DNA of 64,000 bases from Eubacterium uniforme (lineage in GTDB: Bacteria; Bacillota; Clostridia; Lachnospirales; Lachnospiraceae), in the NCBI RefSeq assembly GCF_900167115.1, contig NZ_FUXZ01000008.1:62001-126000 (forward strand), given 5' to 3'. Both the position numbers and the translations under genes were made by a program. Under the pieces are notes generated by a model, which was given only the letters and a program-made list of their open reading frames with translations, did not search any database and was not told the origin of the DNA. This document shows positions 50,802 through 59,753 of this stretch, piece by piece (position 1 is the first letter of the stretch; each line of letters opens with the position of its first letter).

Positions 50802-51596
50802 TTATTTTCCACTAATTTTACTCATATCTTCAATCTGGTATACAGGACGTTCCTTATATTTCTTTTTATTATGTGTTCGCTTTTCTTTTCTTATCAGTTC
50901 CTCTATTTTACCCGTAACCACCTCCTTAATTCTTATTCTTCTTTCAGCATACTTTTTGCCATCCGCTTCTATTTCTTCGGATTGCAAATTCTGCGATGTA
51001 TTATCAACGATGAGATCATCGTAATACGCTTTATTAATGTTTTTTATTCTTAATTCTTCTTCAACACTTTTTACAACTGCGCAAAGGCTTTCAACCGTTA
51101 CTGATTGTTCCTCTAAAGCTTCCATAAGGCCATACGTCAAAAGAACAGTTGCCTGATCGTCATGATTAATGCTTGGAAGTATTGAACTAATAATCTGCTT
51201 AATGCCTTCAGTGAAGTCTCCAATTTCAAAAGGATTATATAAAAACTCAATATATCTTTTTTCTTCATCTATAAAAATCAATTTTTCATCTATAACCACA
51301 TGATTAATATTCAATAAATATTCTTCCAAACTTTCACACAACTTCTTTATATTCTCAACAAATACCTTCACATGTTCATACTCAATCTTATTAGACTTTA
51401 TATAATCAGAACATGAGCTCATAGAAAGTGAGTTATAGTATATTTCCAATTCGCTATCCATTCTTTTTACAGTAGTTGTCAAAAGATGCTCTATCTTATT
51501 ATTCTTAATCATGTTAAGTTCATAATTGTCTTTTATTTTCTCATCAGAATATATAATATAATGTCCACTAAAATCATCATAAAAACTAAAATCCAT
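50802..51596 (-). CDS. DUF6382-domain protein at the end of the Tad locus
   Basis: About 264 aa from the ATG at 51596 (GGGTGGT upstream; an in-frame ATG at 51608 is the alternative). Reads MDFSFYDDFSGHYIIYSDEK, then a DUF6382-like region (about 20-190) with SSILPSINHDDQATVLLTYGLMEAL, and a charged C-terminal tail (RKEKRTHNKKKYKERPV). DUF6382 is usually N-terminal to an FHA domain in these bacteria; here no FHA is seen, so it may be a truncated or split form. It follows the two TadE genes, 18-30 nt away, and is the last gene of the pilus operon. Role unknown; phosphothreonine signalling is only an analogy. Confidence 0.7.
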   Translation of the reverse strand: MDFSFYDDFSGHYIIYSDEKIKDNYELNMIKNNKIEHLLTTTVKRMDSELEIYYNSLSMSSCSDYIKSNKIEYEHVKVFVENIKKLCESLEEYLLNINHVVIDEKLIFIDEEKRYIEFLYNPFEIGDFTEGIKQIISSILPSINHDDQATVLLTYGLMEALEEQSVTVESLCAVVKSVEEELRIKNINKAYYDDLIVDNTSQNLQSEEIEADGKKYAERRIRIKEVVTGKIEELIRKEKRTHNKKKYKERPVYQIEDMSKISGK

Positions 51597-51625
51597 ACGA
51601 CCACCCATTCTTCATACAAAGTCCT

Positions 51626-52060
51626 CTAATTATCATTATCAATTTCATCTACAACCCTTTTTAAAACCCTAACCTTATAAACATCATCCTTATTCACATT
51701 CCTTTTTATTTTATATGAATACCTATACTTTCCTTTAGCAAACGCCTCTAAAACATCTTTTCCATATCCTTCATATTTCCCTGATACTTCAACACTAACT
51801 TTTCTTCCAACCTTACCATTAACATCAATTTCCTTTATAACAAATAATTTATTCTTAAGTTCTTCATTAAGAGCATTTGCTACTTTACCATCACCTTTAT
51901 CGCACAAGTATTTTTCACAAACTTTTATACAAGTACTTCTAACAACGACAACATCATGCAAATAAAAGGATACATACACAACTCCTGTAATCATAAAAAT
52001 AAATACACTCATTATTACTGCTGCCTCTAGCGAAGCACTTCCTCTCTCCTTGTCATCCAT
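51626..52060 (-). CDS. TadE/F-type minor pseudopilin
   Basis: 144 aa. N terminus MDDKERGSASLEAAVIMSVF has the TadE processing motif (a short positive leader, then Gly-Ser and Glu at position +5) before a membrane helix ASLEAAVIMSVFIFMITGVVYVSFYL. The rest is a small extracytoplasmic domain with two cysteines in TCIKVCEKYLC. Minor pilins of this kind sit in the Flp pilus or its base. In the tad operon between the larger TadE-like gene and the DUF6382 gene. Confidence 0.82.
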   Translation of the reverse strand: MDDKERGSASLEAAVIMSVFIFMITGVVYVSFYLHDVVVVRSTCIKVCEKYLCDKGDGKVANALNEELKNKLFVIKEIDVNGKVGRKVSVEVSGKYEGYGKDVLEAFAKGKYRYSYKIKRNVNKDDVYKVRVLKRVVDEIDNDN

Positions 52061-52077
52061 AATCAGACCTCTTTTCT

Positions 52078-52998
52078 TTACTTACCGCACCTTGAACACG
52101 GCGGCATATCATGAACTTCAGATAATTTCTTTTTATAAACATTTCTATTTAATGAATAACACTCTTTACTCGAGTGATATCTGTTTCCATCTTCAGTAAT
52201 GTATACAATTGGCGCATCTTCCTTCATGCAGTTCTCACATGGATAATATTTTTCTCCCCACTCATTTCTATAATCATCCACATCATTAAAATCTATTTCT
52301 TTAATCTTAATATTTAAATACGAACAATTAATATCACAATGATATACCTTCCCATTTTTAGTTACATAAACATATTTTTCATCTTCTTGTTCATATATAT
52401 TTTTCCCTGTATATAATCGACTTTTAAAACGCTGTTTTCTTGATATGTCTAAAAGATCTAAAACTGAATAAGGAATTTTATACTTGTACGAAACAACAAT
52501 ATCTAACACCCCTGTATCTTTATCATACGATGAACCACTAACATCTATTCCTGATATTCCACCTTTAATAATATTATCTTTTATAAATCCACTTCCAAGA
52601 TTCTTAGTTATATTTGCCTTAATCGATAAATCCCTTCCAGCCACATTTGTTTCCGGGGCTAAAAGTGCCTCAATATATCCAATATCTCTAGACGATTCTT
52701 TCATCGCTTTATATATATCCATATCAGTAGTAAACATTATAAAAATATAAAAAAATGTAATTATAACAAATAAAAATATTGGAATAACCAAGGCACTTTC
52801 TACGGTCAGGTAACCTTCTTCCTCAAAAAAGGAGGAATAAGAAAATGTCCTTCTACACAATTTATCCGACCTACGTGCTAACCTTTTATATTTATTACCT
52901 ATATCAACTTTTTCAAATTGTAGTTTTCGAAGCATAAAAGAAAGAAGCTGATTATTCATTGATTTTTTATACCTGCGCAGATTGTCATAAAAGGACAT
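52078..52998 (-). CDS. TadE-like minor pilin with duplicated C-terminal cysteine motif
   Basis: About 306 aa from the ATG at 52998, preceded by GGGGGAATAAGAAA; a start at 53028 would overlap the upstream gene. A long charged leader (60 residues) is followed by a TadE segment: EEEGYLTVESALVIPIFLFV. After about 100 extracytoplasmic residues come two copies of one pattern: VYVTKNGKVYHCDINCSYLN ... YYPCENC and VYITEDGNRYHSSKECYSLN ... MPPCSRC. Each resembles the small zinc site of Ada-like motifs ('YH..x..C ... PC..C'). The duplication suggests metal binding or a disulfide-stabilised tip. The function is not known; the Tad context fixes its cell location. Confidence 0.78.
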   Translation of the reverse strand: MSFYDNLRRYKKSMNNQLLSFMLRKLQFEKVDIGNKYKRLARRSDKLCRRTFSYSSFFEEEGYLTVESALVIPIFLFVIITFFYIFIMFTTDMDIYKAMKESSRDIGYIEALLAPETNVAGRDLSIKANITKNLGSGFIKDNIIKGGISGIDVSGSSYDKDTGVLDIVVSYKYKIPYSVLDLLDISRKQRFKSRLYTGKNIYEQEDEKYVYVTKNGKVYHCDINCSYLNIKIKEIDFNDVDDYRNEWGEKYYPCENCMKEDAPIVYITEDGNRYHSSKECYSLNRNVYKKKLSEVHDMPPCSRCGK

Positions 52999-53017
52999 TT
53001 TCTTATTCCCCCTTTCT

Positions 53018-54994
53018 TTAATATCCATATTCCGCTTTTCGATTCACAAAAACAGTTCCACCTTCCATAAAGTTTTTAGTTATATCCTTACTGATAAACA
53101 AAGGCTTTAATTCATACTTTATATCTACCGAAGCTTTAACAATGCATTGGTTCATTCTAAAATCGTCTTTTTTTTGCTTTGTTCTTTCTTCAATCAAATC
53201 CATAGCTCGGTAATACTTAGAGGTTTTACCAGTAGCAAACATTAATATTTCCAAAAATTCCTTATAATTTAGACCATCATGAATTGTTTCTCCTTCACCT
53301 TCTGTTTCAACAAAGGAACCATTCATTATAGAACCTATATTTCCCAGCGATAATTTAAAATCCGTTCTTTTCTTTATCAATTTGCATCTTCCCTTCGCTA
53401 GCAAATTCCTCACATCCAATACGGATTCAGCATAACCCCAGGCTGCAACAATAAGCACCTCTCCAAGAACAGTAATCGCAGGAACACCTGTAAGTCCAAA
53501 GGTAGAAAGTGCAAGAGTTCTTGCTTCATTCAACATATCCGGATTACTTAATATAGCAATTACATTAGTCGCTTCACGAAGAGCAAGCAACTTAGCAACA
53601 CTTTCAGATAAATTTTCTTTATCACCTTCATGACCACATAATATGTATTCCATCTCGTAGTTTAATAAAGAATCCTCTTTTTTATCAGTATATGAAGCAA
53701 ATACATCAGCACAATATAAACTAAAAAGAGCTTCATCTATTTTTTTAATATTACCTTTTCCTTTATCCTTTATATTCGAAGGGCTCTCATCATCTCTATT
53801 AATTTTCAAGTTAGAAACTTTGGATACATCCATAACCTGTCCTAAAATAATATCTTCTGAAATATTCTCAACATATTTCACAATATCCTTTCCACTAACT
53901 CCATATCCATTTTTCTTTCCCATGCTTTTATTTGGATTATTTATAATACTGTCTAACTTTATGCCTTTTGTCAGATTCTTAATTGTTTTTGCTACATCAA
54001 TGCTCTCTGTTAATTTATCTAATTTTCTTTCAATTATTTTTATCGCATTTTCCTCTGCAAGTTTTTTTGTTTTATCAAAATCTGATAAATCTATACCTTC
54101 TATAACCTCGATAACATCTTTAACATCATCATAGTTATCTAAAAGTTCATCTTCTGTTTCCGGTGTTTCTTCATCTGGCCAAATCTGTCCATAAATACTT
54201 TGTGCTTCTTCTTTGCCTTCCTCATATTCACTTTTACTATCTGTTGCTTTCTCTCCAAAAGATGATATATCTTCTAAATCCTTCTTTAGATTATCAACTT
54301 GACCAACCAAAATATTATATGCTTTTTCTAAGTCCTCAAACTCACATTCAGCTGCCTTGTAATCCTCAATTACTTCCCGCATATTTTTTACTGCTTTTTT
54401 TATTCCTCTTATATCATCCTTTATTTCATCGGCAGTATTCTTAATGTTTTCATATGCGTCATATAAATCAGAAGCTGCTTCTGCAACTCTTTCAATCTTT
54501 TTCTTTGCACTTTTCACACTTTTTATAAAAGAAGAAATATTTCCAATAGCTGTGGAATTACCATACTTATCTATTAATGCACTAGCTGCATCTTCTCCCA
54601 CCTTAATCTTCATATAATCCGAAACTTCCTTAGCCATAAAACTTCCACCATCATCGGTTATGTGTTTTATTTCTTTACTAGGTATTTCATAATTTGCAAC
54701 AGATAAAAGATCTATGTAATCACCTTCAAACCCACTTATATTTGCTAAAACATATTCATCGATTTTTCCGACAAGTTCATCATCCGTATTTACATTTAAA
54801 AACAAACCATATTCATCCACTAATTCATTTGCATAATCCCCCATGGCCGACTCGACTGCATTGTTAGTTACTATTGAAAGATTAGCCCCACAATACTCAT
54901 ACCTTCCCGCTTCTATAAGTGTTAATACAAGAGCAATTATGCAAGTAAAAGAAATGGCCGCATATATACTAATCGAACCTTTTTCTTTTTTCAT
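53018..54994 (-). CDS. DUF5702-family Tad-locus protein
   Basis: 658 aa. N-terminal GSISIYAAISFTCIIALVLTLIEAGR is a pseudopilin-like Gly-Ser leader and helix. A large extracytoplasmic domain follows, with long helical stretches (about 150-350, KKIERVAEAASDLYDAYENI and so on) rich in Asp, Glu and Lys; DGLNYKEFLEILMFATGK and the final VKASVDIKYELKPLFISK region are typical of DUF5702. It overlaps the Flp pilin stop by 1 nt. In Clostridia such proteins accompany Tad pili and may be a large minor pilin or tip adaptor. Confidence 0.82.
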   Translation of the reverse strand: MKKEKGSISIYAAISFTCIIALVLTLIEAGRYEYCGANLSIVTNNAVESAMGDYANELVDEYGLFLNVNTDDELVGKIDEYVLANISGFEGDYIDLLSVANYEIPSKEIKHITDDGGSFMAKEVSDYMKIKVGEDAASALIDKYGNSTAIGNISSFIKSVKSAKKKIERVAEAASDLYDAYENIKNTADEIKDDIRGIKKAVKNMREVIEDYKAAECEFEDLEKAYNILVGQVDNLKKDLEDISSFGEKATDSKSEYEEGKEEAQSIYGQIWPDEETPETEDELLDNYDDVKDVIEVIEGIDLSDFDKTKKLAEENAIKIIERKLDKLTESIDVAKTIKNLTKGIKLDSIINNPNKSMGKKNGYGVSGKDIVKYVENISEDIILGQVMDVSKVSNLKINRDDESPSNIKDKGKGNIKKIDEALFSLYCADVFASYTDKKEDSLLNYEMEYILCGHEGDKENLSESVAKLLALREATNVIAILSNPDMLNEARTLALSTFGLTGVPAITVLGEVLIVAAWGYAESVLDVRNLLAKGRCKLIKKRTDFKLSLGNIGSIMNGSFVETEGEGETIHDGLNYKEFLEILMFATGKTSKYYRAMDLIEERTKQKKDDFRMNQCIVKASVDIKYELKPLFISKDITKNFMEGGTVFVNRKAEYGY

Positions 54995-55194
54995 TAAACA
55001 TTATTCACCTTACTTCTTAAGCTCTTAAATACAATTGCTGCAACTGCTTCAATCTCTGATTTAAATAAAATCGCAAGACCAACTAAAACAACCACAATCA
55101 AAGTTACTTCAATTACACCCATTCCACATTCATCCTGTAAGCTTTGTTTTAAATACTCCTTAAGTTTTATAAATACCTCGTCAATTTTTCTCAT
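54994..55194 (-). CDS. Flp-family type IVb major pilin
   Basis: 66 aa from the ATG at 55194, which has AAAGGAGTG upstream; a longer frame to 55338 is an overlap with tadC and is rejected. MRKIDEVFIKLKEYLKQSLQ then ECGMGVIEVTLIVVVLVGLAILFKSEI: the G-M-G-V-I-E-V processing site and hydrophobic helix are those of Flp1-like pilins. The leader is about 20-25 residues. It is the structural subunit of the Tad pilus. Between tadC and the DUF5702 gene, with a 5-nt gap. Confidence 0.88.
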   Translation of the reverse strand: MRKIDEVFIKLKEYLKQSLQDECGMGVIEVTLIVVVLVGLAILFKSEIEAVAAIVFKSLRSKVNNV

Positions 55195-55199
55195 AAATT

Positions 55200-56621
55200 T
55201 TACACTCCTTTCATGGACATAAAAGCAGGAACAACTATCATTACAAGAGTAATAATAAGTATTAAAATCATTGGTATTACAAGTTTCGTTCCAACTCTTT
55301 CTCCTTTTATCCTTAATACATTTTCTCTTTCCTTCCAAGCTTTATTAAGTTCATCACTTAATTCGTCACCCAGATTTAAATTTCCCCTTCTCAAATTTTC
55401 CGCTAACATCCCAGCAAATTTCGAATAACACATTTCATTACATCTTTTAGCGTAATTCTCATATGCTTTTTCTTCACCTTCTCCTAATCTAATTCTATAA
55501 AGCATATACTTTATTTCTTCATATGCATATCTATATTCCCCCCTTGCATCATACTCAAGAATAATCCTTTCTAAAGCCTTAACATTACCCAAACCTGCCC
55601 TAAGTAAGAGAGCAAATTTATTAAGTATTTTCGGATAGTCAGATACCATCTCTTCATGCCTATCCCTAAGCTTATCCTTTATATCCAAATCTCTTAAGAA
55701 AAACATAGCAAATGCATACAAAACTCCAATACCCAAAATAAAAATCCAAAGAATATTTTTCTTACTTCTAAACCCAATCTTTTCCTCATCAAGTTCTTCT
55801 GGTAAAACAACATAATCACTCGTCCTATCCTGTTCATCAATATAATTTTGAACCTTATCCTGTATGGATTGTTTTACATTTCCGACAGTTATATCAACTT
55901 TATAGTCTTTAGAAAAATCTTTATAGCTTATTGTTAGTATCATTTCACTACTAACCTTATTACTATCTATCACATCTATATTTATGCTTCCATCATAATT
56001 TATAACTTCACCCTGTACTTGCCATTGAGCAAGCATACCATCTGAATACTCAACATCCTCTATATTAAGCGATGTATTCACCTTATCCAAAGACTCATTT
56101 TTATTAAGCATGCGCTTTATGCAATCGCCTTTTCTTTTATCAAATAATTTATATGCTTCTTTTTTTGTGTATTCCTTTGATCCAATTAAAAGATTAATGT
56201 TCTCTTTTATATCTCCATCTGCAGTTAAATAGTACTTACTCTCAGGCATGTCTTCGCTTGGTCTTTTTATTCTTTTTATGTCCTCTCCCCCACTACTCTT
56301 AAGTAAATACACAACTACAAACATCAATACTAAGATTAGACAAATTAAACTTTCACATATCTTCTCCGCAACATACAGATAACACTTATTTTTCACATCA
56401 CTAGTCACGTAAATCTGCCTATACTTATTAGCAAGTTTTCTTATATAGGGTTTTATAATCTTCTTAGGAATAAGGTCAACAATAAATAAACCACTTCCCA
56501 AGATTACATATAATTTATACTCCTTTTTATTAGCGCCTTTTAAAAATTTATTCTTATACCTAAATGTTGCAATGAAAAATATTAAAATCAAAATAATAAA
56601 AACGCTTATAACCTTACTCAA
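55200..56621 (-). CDS. tadC: TadC-like pilus platform protein with extracytoplasmic insert
   Basis: 473 aa. Three N-terminal membrane helices (about 5-22, 38-58, 92-112), then about 185 residues of soluble, charged sequence (about 113-300, including LNIEDVEYSDGMLAQWQVQG), a further helix (ILWIFILGIGVLYAFAMFFL), and the type II secretion F-domain (about 340-440, YPKILNKFALLLRAGLGNVKALERII) ending in a helix (LVIPMILILIITLVMIVVPAF). The F-domain is that of TadB/TadC; the inserted region between helices is not part of the classical TadC and should face outwards. Works with TadB as the membrane base driven by TadA. Confidence 0.85.
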   Translation of the reverse strand: MSKVISVFIILILIFFIATFRYKNKFLKGANKKEYKLYVILGSGLFIVDLIPKKIIKPYIRKLANKYRQIYVTSDVKNKCYLYVAEKICESLICLILVLMFVVVYLLKSSGGEDIKRIKRPSEDMPESKYYLTADGDIKENINLLIGSKEYTKKEAYKLFDKRKGDCIKRMLNKNESLDKVNTSLNIEDVEYSDGMLAQWQVQGEVINYDGSINIDVIDSNKVSSEMILTISYKDFSKDYKVDITVGNVKQSIQDKVQNYIDEQDRTSDYVVLPEELDEEKIGFRSKKNILWIFILGIGVLYAFAMFFLRDLDIKDKLRDRHEEMVSDYPKILNKFALLLRAGLGNVKALERIILEYDARGEYRYAYEEIKYMLYRIRLGEGEEKAYENYAKRCNEMCYSKFAGMLAENLRRGNLNLGDELSDELNKAWKERENVLRIKGERVGTKLVIPMILILIITLVMIVVPAFMSMKGV

Positions 56622-56635
56622 TTCCTACTCCTTAT

Positions 56636-57463
56636 CTATTCAAATTTAGTTTTTCTAAGTAATTTTATCCCTATATAAATAGCAAACACATACCCAGCCA
56701 GGCATATTGTCATAATAAATCTTCCAAATCCAACATATAAATACTTCATTATCTCTGGTGCTGCTACTCTCATATACAACATCATAAATATTGGAACGAC
56801 GCACATAATCAGGTGTTCATATTTTTTCGAAGATATCAATACTTCAATTTCATTCTCAACATTTGTCTCACTAGATATATTATTAGAAACCGTTTTTAGA
56901 ACATTACTTATGTTATCACCATATCTTTTGGTTATTTTAAGAGCACTAGCTAGATCATAGGCTTCAATTAACCCACTTCTTTTTGAAAACTCATCAAAAA
57001 CATCCTCAACCATTACACCTAAGCGTAGTCTACCCTCCATTCTAACTATTTCCTTATACATCAGGCTGTCTCTACCATAAAGTATTTCTATTACATCCTT
57101 AGCCTTACTTACACTACCTTCTATGCTATACCCACTATCAACAGCATTCGCCATGGCATTAAGACATTCCATATACTGCATTTTTAAATTCTTTTTTCTA
57201 ATTAGTATCAATTCGCCACTAAGTACTCTGATATATGGATATGCAAGCGGAATCAAAAATATGCAGAATAACAAATTATCATAAAAGATAAAAGAAACAA
57301 CTGCAGAAAGAATCGCATAACTTAATAACATCAAGCCTAAATCCACAACAGATATCCTTATTATTTTTCTAGCACTTTCTTTCGTTTTTAATTCCTGCTG
57401 CTCTAAGTTTTCCTGTGTTTTTAAGTTCCGAGCATTTAACAAACTTTCCCAGGATTCTGCCAT
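56636..57463 (-). CDS. tadB: TadB-like pilus platform protein
   Basis: 275 aa from the ATG at 57463 (AAGGAGAGGATAAAA upstream; an in-frame ATG at 57487 is less likely). Helices at about 44-64, 68-88, 220-240 and 245-270 flank a type II secretion F-domain with YMECLNAMANAVDSGYSIEGSVSKAKDVI and EDVFDEFSKRSGLIEAYDLASALKI. Its first 31 codons overlap the 3' end of tadA in another frame by 95 nt, which is long for this sort of operon. Inner-membrane platform with TadC. Confidence 0.87.
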   Translation of the reverse strand: MAESWESLLNARNLKTQENLEQQELKTKESARKIIRISVVDLGLMLLSYAILSAVVSFIFYDNLLFCIFLIPLAYPYIRVLSGELILIRKKNLKMQYMECLNAMANAVDSGYSIEGSVSKAKDVIEILYGRDSLMYKEIVRMEGRLRLGVMVEDVFDEFSKRSGLIEAYDLASALKITKRYGDNISNVLKTVSNNISSETNVENEIEVLISSKKYEHLIMCVVPIFMMLYMRVAAPEIMKYLYVGFGRFIMTICLAGYVFAIYIGIKLLRKTKFE

Positions 57464-58592
57464 TTTTATCCTCTCCTTCTTCAACATATTTATATAATGT
57501 CTTCATTTCGATTTCTCCATCTTTAACACCTAATACTTCACATATAGATAAAACCTTCCTGCTACCATCTCTTAGCCTTCCAATATGAATTAAAATATCA
57601 AGACTTGCAGCTATCTGATTTCTAATCGCCACTAGCGGAATATCCATTCCAAATAAACACATAGTTTCTAATCTTGTTAACATCTCCTTCGGTGAATTAC
57701 CATGCCCAGTACTCATGCTTCCATCATGTCCTGTATTCATGGCAGATAACATATCTATGCACTCACTTCCTCTTACTTCACCTACAATTATTCTATCCGG
57801 CCTCATACGAAGCGATGCCTTAATCAAATCCCTTATTGTAACTAAAATATCCTTATCAACATTTCCCGATCTTGCTTCTAACCTTACAAGATTTCCAATA
57901 CCTTTAATTTGTAATTCAATGGAATCCTCAATGGTTATAATTCTCTCGTCCTTTGGAATAAAGTTTGAAAGAATATTTAAAAAAGTAGTTTTTCCAGTAT
58001 TCGTTCCACCGCTTATAAAAATGTTATATTTTGCCCTAACGATCTCACTTAAAAATTCTGCAATTTCCTCATTCACACTTCCAAGTTCAATCAAACTATC
58101 AATATCCATCAAGCCCTTCTTAAACTTTCTAATAGTAAGAATCGGACCATTAATAGCTATAGGTGGCAAAACGATACTAACTCGAAACTTACCCCGAATA
58201 CTTGCATCAACTATGGGACTTCTTTCATTAACTCTTCTGTTTACATTTCCGACTATTCTTTGAACAATATCCGAAAGTTTCTGAGTATCAGCAAATGCCT
58301 TCTCTATCCTTTTTACCTTCCCATCACTTTCAACATATATTTCATATGGCCCATTAACCATAATCTCAGTTATTCTCTCATCATTAAGAAGATCTTCTAA
58401 AATATCAAGACCTCGAATCTTATTAAATAGCTGACGTCTTGCTTCTATTCTCTCCTTAACAGACATCATAACTTTTTCACCGTACTCCTTTATACTTTCA
58501 TCAATACATTCAAAAATATCATCATCTGTTATGTCATCAAAACCGTCCATACGTTCAAGCACATCAAGCTTTATTTCTTCAACATCAACCAT
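57369..58592 (-). CDS. tadA: TadA/CpaF-type secretion ATPase
   Basis: About 407 aa from the ATG at 58592 (GGGGGATTGCTTG upstream; an in-frame GTG at 58610 has no ribosome site). Domain order: N-terminal helical region, then YEIYVESDGKVKRIEKAFAD, the arginine finger-type NVNRRVNERSPIVDASI, Walker A SGGTNTGKTTFLNIL (about residues 190-204), Asp box ERIITIEDSIELQ, Walker B GEVRGSECIDMLSAMNTGHDG, and His box STGHGNSPKEMLTRLE. It is the hexameric motor of the Flp pilus, in the cytoplasm below TadB/C. It overlaps tadB. Confidence 0.93.
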   Translation of the reverse strand: MVDVEEIKLDVLERMDGFDDITDDDIFECIDESIKEYGEKVMMSVKERIEARRQLFNKIRGLDILEDLLNDERITEIMVNGPYEIYVESDGKVKRIEKAFADTQKLSDIVQRIVGNVNRRVNERSPIVDASIRGKFRVSIVLPPIAINGPILTIRKFKKGLMDIDSLIELGSVNEEIAEFLSEIVRAKYNIFISGGTNTGKTTFLNILSNFIPKDERIITIEDSIELQIKGIGNLVRLEARSGNVDKDILVTIRDLIKASLRMRPDRIIVGEVRGSECIDMLSAMNTGHDGSMSTGHGNSPKEMLTRLETMCLFGMDIPLVAIRNQIAASLDILIHIGRLRDGSRKVLSICEVLGVKDGEIEMKTLYKYVEEGEDKNGRILGKFVKCSELKNTGKLRAAGIKNERKC

Positions 58593-58613
58593 CAAGCAAT
58601 CCCCCAACACGTT

Positions 58614-59606
58614 TTAAACTATGCTAACTTCATCAATCAACTCCCTAATAAACTGACCAAAATCTCCTTCCTCTAATTCATAGAAATCATCAATTCTATC
58701 TGGAGCTTTGTACTCTGGTAAATCCACCGTAACAACCTTCTCCAAAAGGCTTTCATTACCACTCCCCAAAACATACTCAACAAACTCCTTCATCCTCTTT
58801 TTTTCATAAGTATGCTTAGGTGTTAAAATATAAATCACCTTACATAAATCCATAATGTAAAATGGATCTTCAAGCATATTTCCAAAATCAACAACAACCC
58901 TCTTATAGCCATGCGCTATGGCATACTTATTAATCGCATCACCCCACACACCAGAATCTATGCTTCTCAAATCCTTAGCATACCTAATAGGTAATATCAC
59001 ATCCAAGTCATCCTTTTTATATATGTTTTCAACATACCTAACGTGATTCCCCATTTTTAATTGTTCATACTCATACATTAAATCTGCCAAATCCTTAATA
59101 TGTCCTGACTCATTCTCCAATATATAAGTACCAAGTCCAGAAAATTCTTCCAAATTTATGTAAAGTGTCTTACATTTCTTCGACAAAGAAAGCGCGTATC
59201 CCAAAGAAAAATCAAGTTTCCCGCTCATCGAGTATGGACTATACACACCAATCATTCCTTCAAAGCCATTCTTATTATGTGTATTTAAATATCCATACAT
59301 TCCAGAAATCTGACTCACTATTTTATCCATGGAATCATACTTATATATAGAGAACTCATTCCCTTCCGAAACCATAGACCCATCGCTTAAAACAATCTTC
59401 CTGTCAATGTCATAATCATCAAATAAGCCCAAAATATCCTTTCTCCCAATTAATACATTAACCTTTTTATTCAAAAGAAAATCTTTAAGCAAATCCAAAT
59501 TTGAAAAAACATATACATCAAAAGCCAGCACCTTTTTTCTATTTAAATAATCAGCAAATGCACTCGTATACGAGACATCTTCATCGAAAAGTGCCAAAAT
59601 GTCCAA
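58614..59606 (-). CDS. tadZ: TadZ/CpaE-like MinD-family protein of the pilus locus
   Basis: About 331 aa. There is no ATG: a GTG at 59615 overlaps the ribosome site AAAGGAGG, whereas a TTG at 59606 is 8 nt after it and is preferred. The first 110 residues look like an atypical receiver domain (ILALFDEDVSYTSAFADYLNRKKVLAFDVYVF). The second part is a MinD/ParA-like fold whose P-loop is degenerate (IGVYSPYSMSGKLDFSLGYAL, where KGGxGKT is expected) but whose TLYINLEEFSGLGTYI and KRVVVDFGNMLEDP segments are kept. TadZ proteins localise the pilus machine. First gene of the tad operon. Confidence 0.83.
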   Translation of the reverse strand: MDILALFDEDVSYTSAFADYLNRKKVLAFDVYVFSNLDLLKDFLLNKKVNVLIGRKDILGLFDDYDIDRKIVLSDGSMVSEGNEFSIYKYDSMDKIVSQISGMYGYLNTHNKNGFEGMIGVYSPYSMSGKLDFSLGYALSLSKKCKTLYINLEEFSGLGTYILENESGHIKDLADLMYEYEQLKMGNHVRYVENIYKKDDLDVILPIRYAKDLRSIDSGVWGDAINKYAIAHGYKRVVVDFGNMLEDPFYIMDLCKVIYILTPKHTYEKKRMKEFVEYVLGSGNESLLEKVVTVDLPEYKAPDRIDDFYELEEGDFGQFIRELIDEVSIV

Positions 59607-59684
59607 ACCACACACCTCCTTTTATACATAGGCATACTTCCCCTGTGTCAATATTTGCAAGTTACTTCTTGACTTGTTAGGCAC

Positions 59685-59713
59685 ATTATAAGCCCAAGCG
59701 AAAAAGATGTCAA
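59685..59713 (-). promoter_or_regulatory. near-perfect sigma-A promoter of the tad operon
   Basis: Minus strand: TTGACA (59713-59708), exact 17-bp spacer, TATAAT (59690-59685), about 80 bp before the first tad gene. Both boxes are full consensus, so the pilus genes should be highly expressed unless repressed. Confidence 0.9.
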
Positions 59714-59734
59714 TATTACTTATCGACATCTTTT
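59702..59734. promoter_or_regulatory. inverted repeat over the tad -35 box
   Basis: AAAAGATGTC (59702-59711) and GACATCTTTT (59725-59734) are a perfect 10-bp dyad, 13-nt spacer, covering the -35 box. On the minus strand AATATTGACA occurs here and again at 59655-59646. It looks like a repressor site, though it could also serve as a small terminator. Confidence 0.55.
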
Positions 59735-59753
59735 AACCCAAGTTATAAACATT

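Noticed and set aside
54163-54444. Plus-strand frame inside the DUF5702 gene
   Set aside because: Leucine-rich antisense translation without start context; shadow of the coiled-coil codons.
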